A DNA stretch of 34,776 bases, from NCBI GenBank assembly GCA_947477565.1, contig CANJUR010000052.1, forward strand, positions 1-34,776, written 5' to 3'. A program made the translations under genes and the position numbers. Shown piece after piece: positions 34,587 to 34,776 of this stretch. Origin of the DNA: Deltaproteobacteria bacterium. Its GTDB lineage: Bacteria > Myxococcota_A > Polyangia > Polyangiales > Ga0077539. Position 1 is the first letter of the stretch. Every line of letters starts with the position of its first letter. Below the pieces are notes generated by a model, which had not been told where the DNA came from, did no database searches, and saw only the letters and a list, made by a program, of their open reading frames with translations.

Positions 34587-34776
34587 CGAACGCTCGTAAC
34601 TCTGCTGAACCACAGACCCGGAAACCGTCGCACAAGCGCGGGCCGAGGAAACTGAGCTTGCGCGCGAAACGCCGCTGGATCGAAGTCGGAGGCTCCCATT
34701 GGGTCGAGAAAGCCATCGCTCGTACCCGACGGCGGAAGTGACCGGTGGGGTTCGCGAGCCCCCACCCCCAGCCCCG

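Larger units (their letters stand above)
34332..34776. other. Gene-free right edge with repeats
   Basis: No credible gene follows the ligase. The last 24 bases (CGAGCCCCCACCCCCAGCCCCG at the end) resemble the left arm of the palindromic element, suggesting the start of a second copy cut by the window edge. Open frames here are by-products of GC bias and of the repeat itself. Confidence 0.5.

Overview
The window is a GC-rich (roughly 70 %) chromosomal segment of a deltaproteobacterium-like organism, most probably a myxobacterium (Myxococcota, Polyangia-like). The placement is inference. It rests on the base composition, frequent GTG and TTG starts, an Asp/Ala-rich family of secreted lipoproteins, a zinc-finger Ser/Thr kinase, TPR/PEGA and Pro/Ala-rich surface proteins, and a type 2 isopentenyl-diphosphate isomerase. 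No phage, CRISPR or secretion island is visible; most genes are core metabolism interspersed with lineage-specific envelope proteins.

Layout. 1-2816 (+): hemE behind three stacked hairpins, then a RhlE-like DEAD-box helicase. 2859-4058 (-): an MFS transporter. 4452-5046 (+): the wreck of a PAS/histidine kinase. 5095-6147 (-): type 2 IPP isomerase. 6283-6531 (+): a possible tiny lipoprotein. 6655-10737 (-): citrate synthase, a calcium-repeat/VWA lipoprotein and a Crp-family regulator. 11023-14507: three more secreted lipoproteins. 14689-17749: ruvA facing an overlapping xerD-scpA-scpB operon. 17856-17929: a tRNA with anticodon UAU.

17981-21278 (+): a coiled-coil/zinc-ribbon protein, a zinc-finger Ser/Thr kinase with a C-terminal membrane anchor, and a fusion of a thioredoxin-reductase-like flavoprotein to dihydroneopterin aldolase (FolB). 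21342-23461 (-): a TPR/PEGA protein and a Pro/Ala-repeat membrane protein. 23753-27762 (+): riboflavin genes ribD-ribE-ribB(X)-ribH followed by nusB. The GTP cyclohydrolase II half of the RibBA-like protein has lost its zinc cysteines. 28003-29497 (+): an orphan M17-aminopeptidase N-domain protein and an RlmK-type rRNA methyltransferase.

29516-34331 (+): a tight operon of SDR, RidA, enoyl-CoA hydratase, acyl-CoA dehydrogenase and benzoate/2-aminobenzoate-CoA ligase. It matches the lower part of the aerobic 2-aminobenzoyl-CoA pathway, but the monooxygenase/reductase is not in the window. 34332-34776: a MITE-like palindromic element, a GGATCC hairpin with a third copy of its arm, and the start of a second related repeat.

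The most interesting points are the tRNA-Ile(UAU) with a U1-U72 mismatch, the flavoprotein-FolB fusion, the degenerate RibBA, the histidine-kinase pseudogene whose deletion joins the H-box to the N-box at a microhomology, and the palindrome-of-palindromes repeat at the right edge. All functional calls come from reading motifs by eye; no database search was run.
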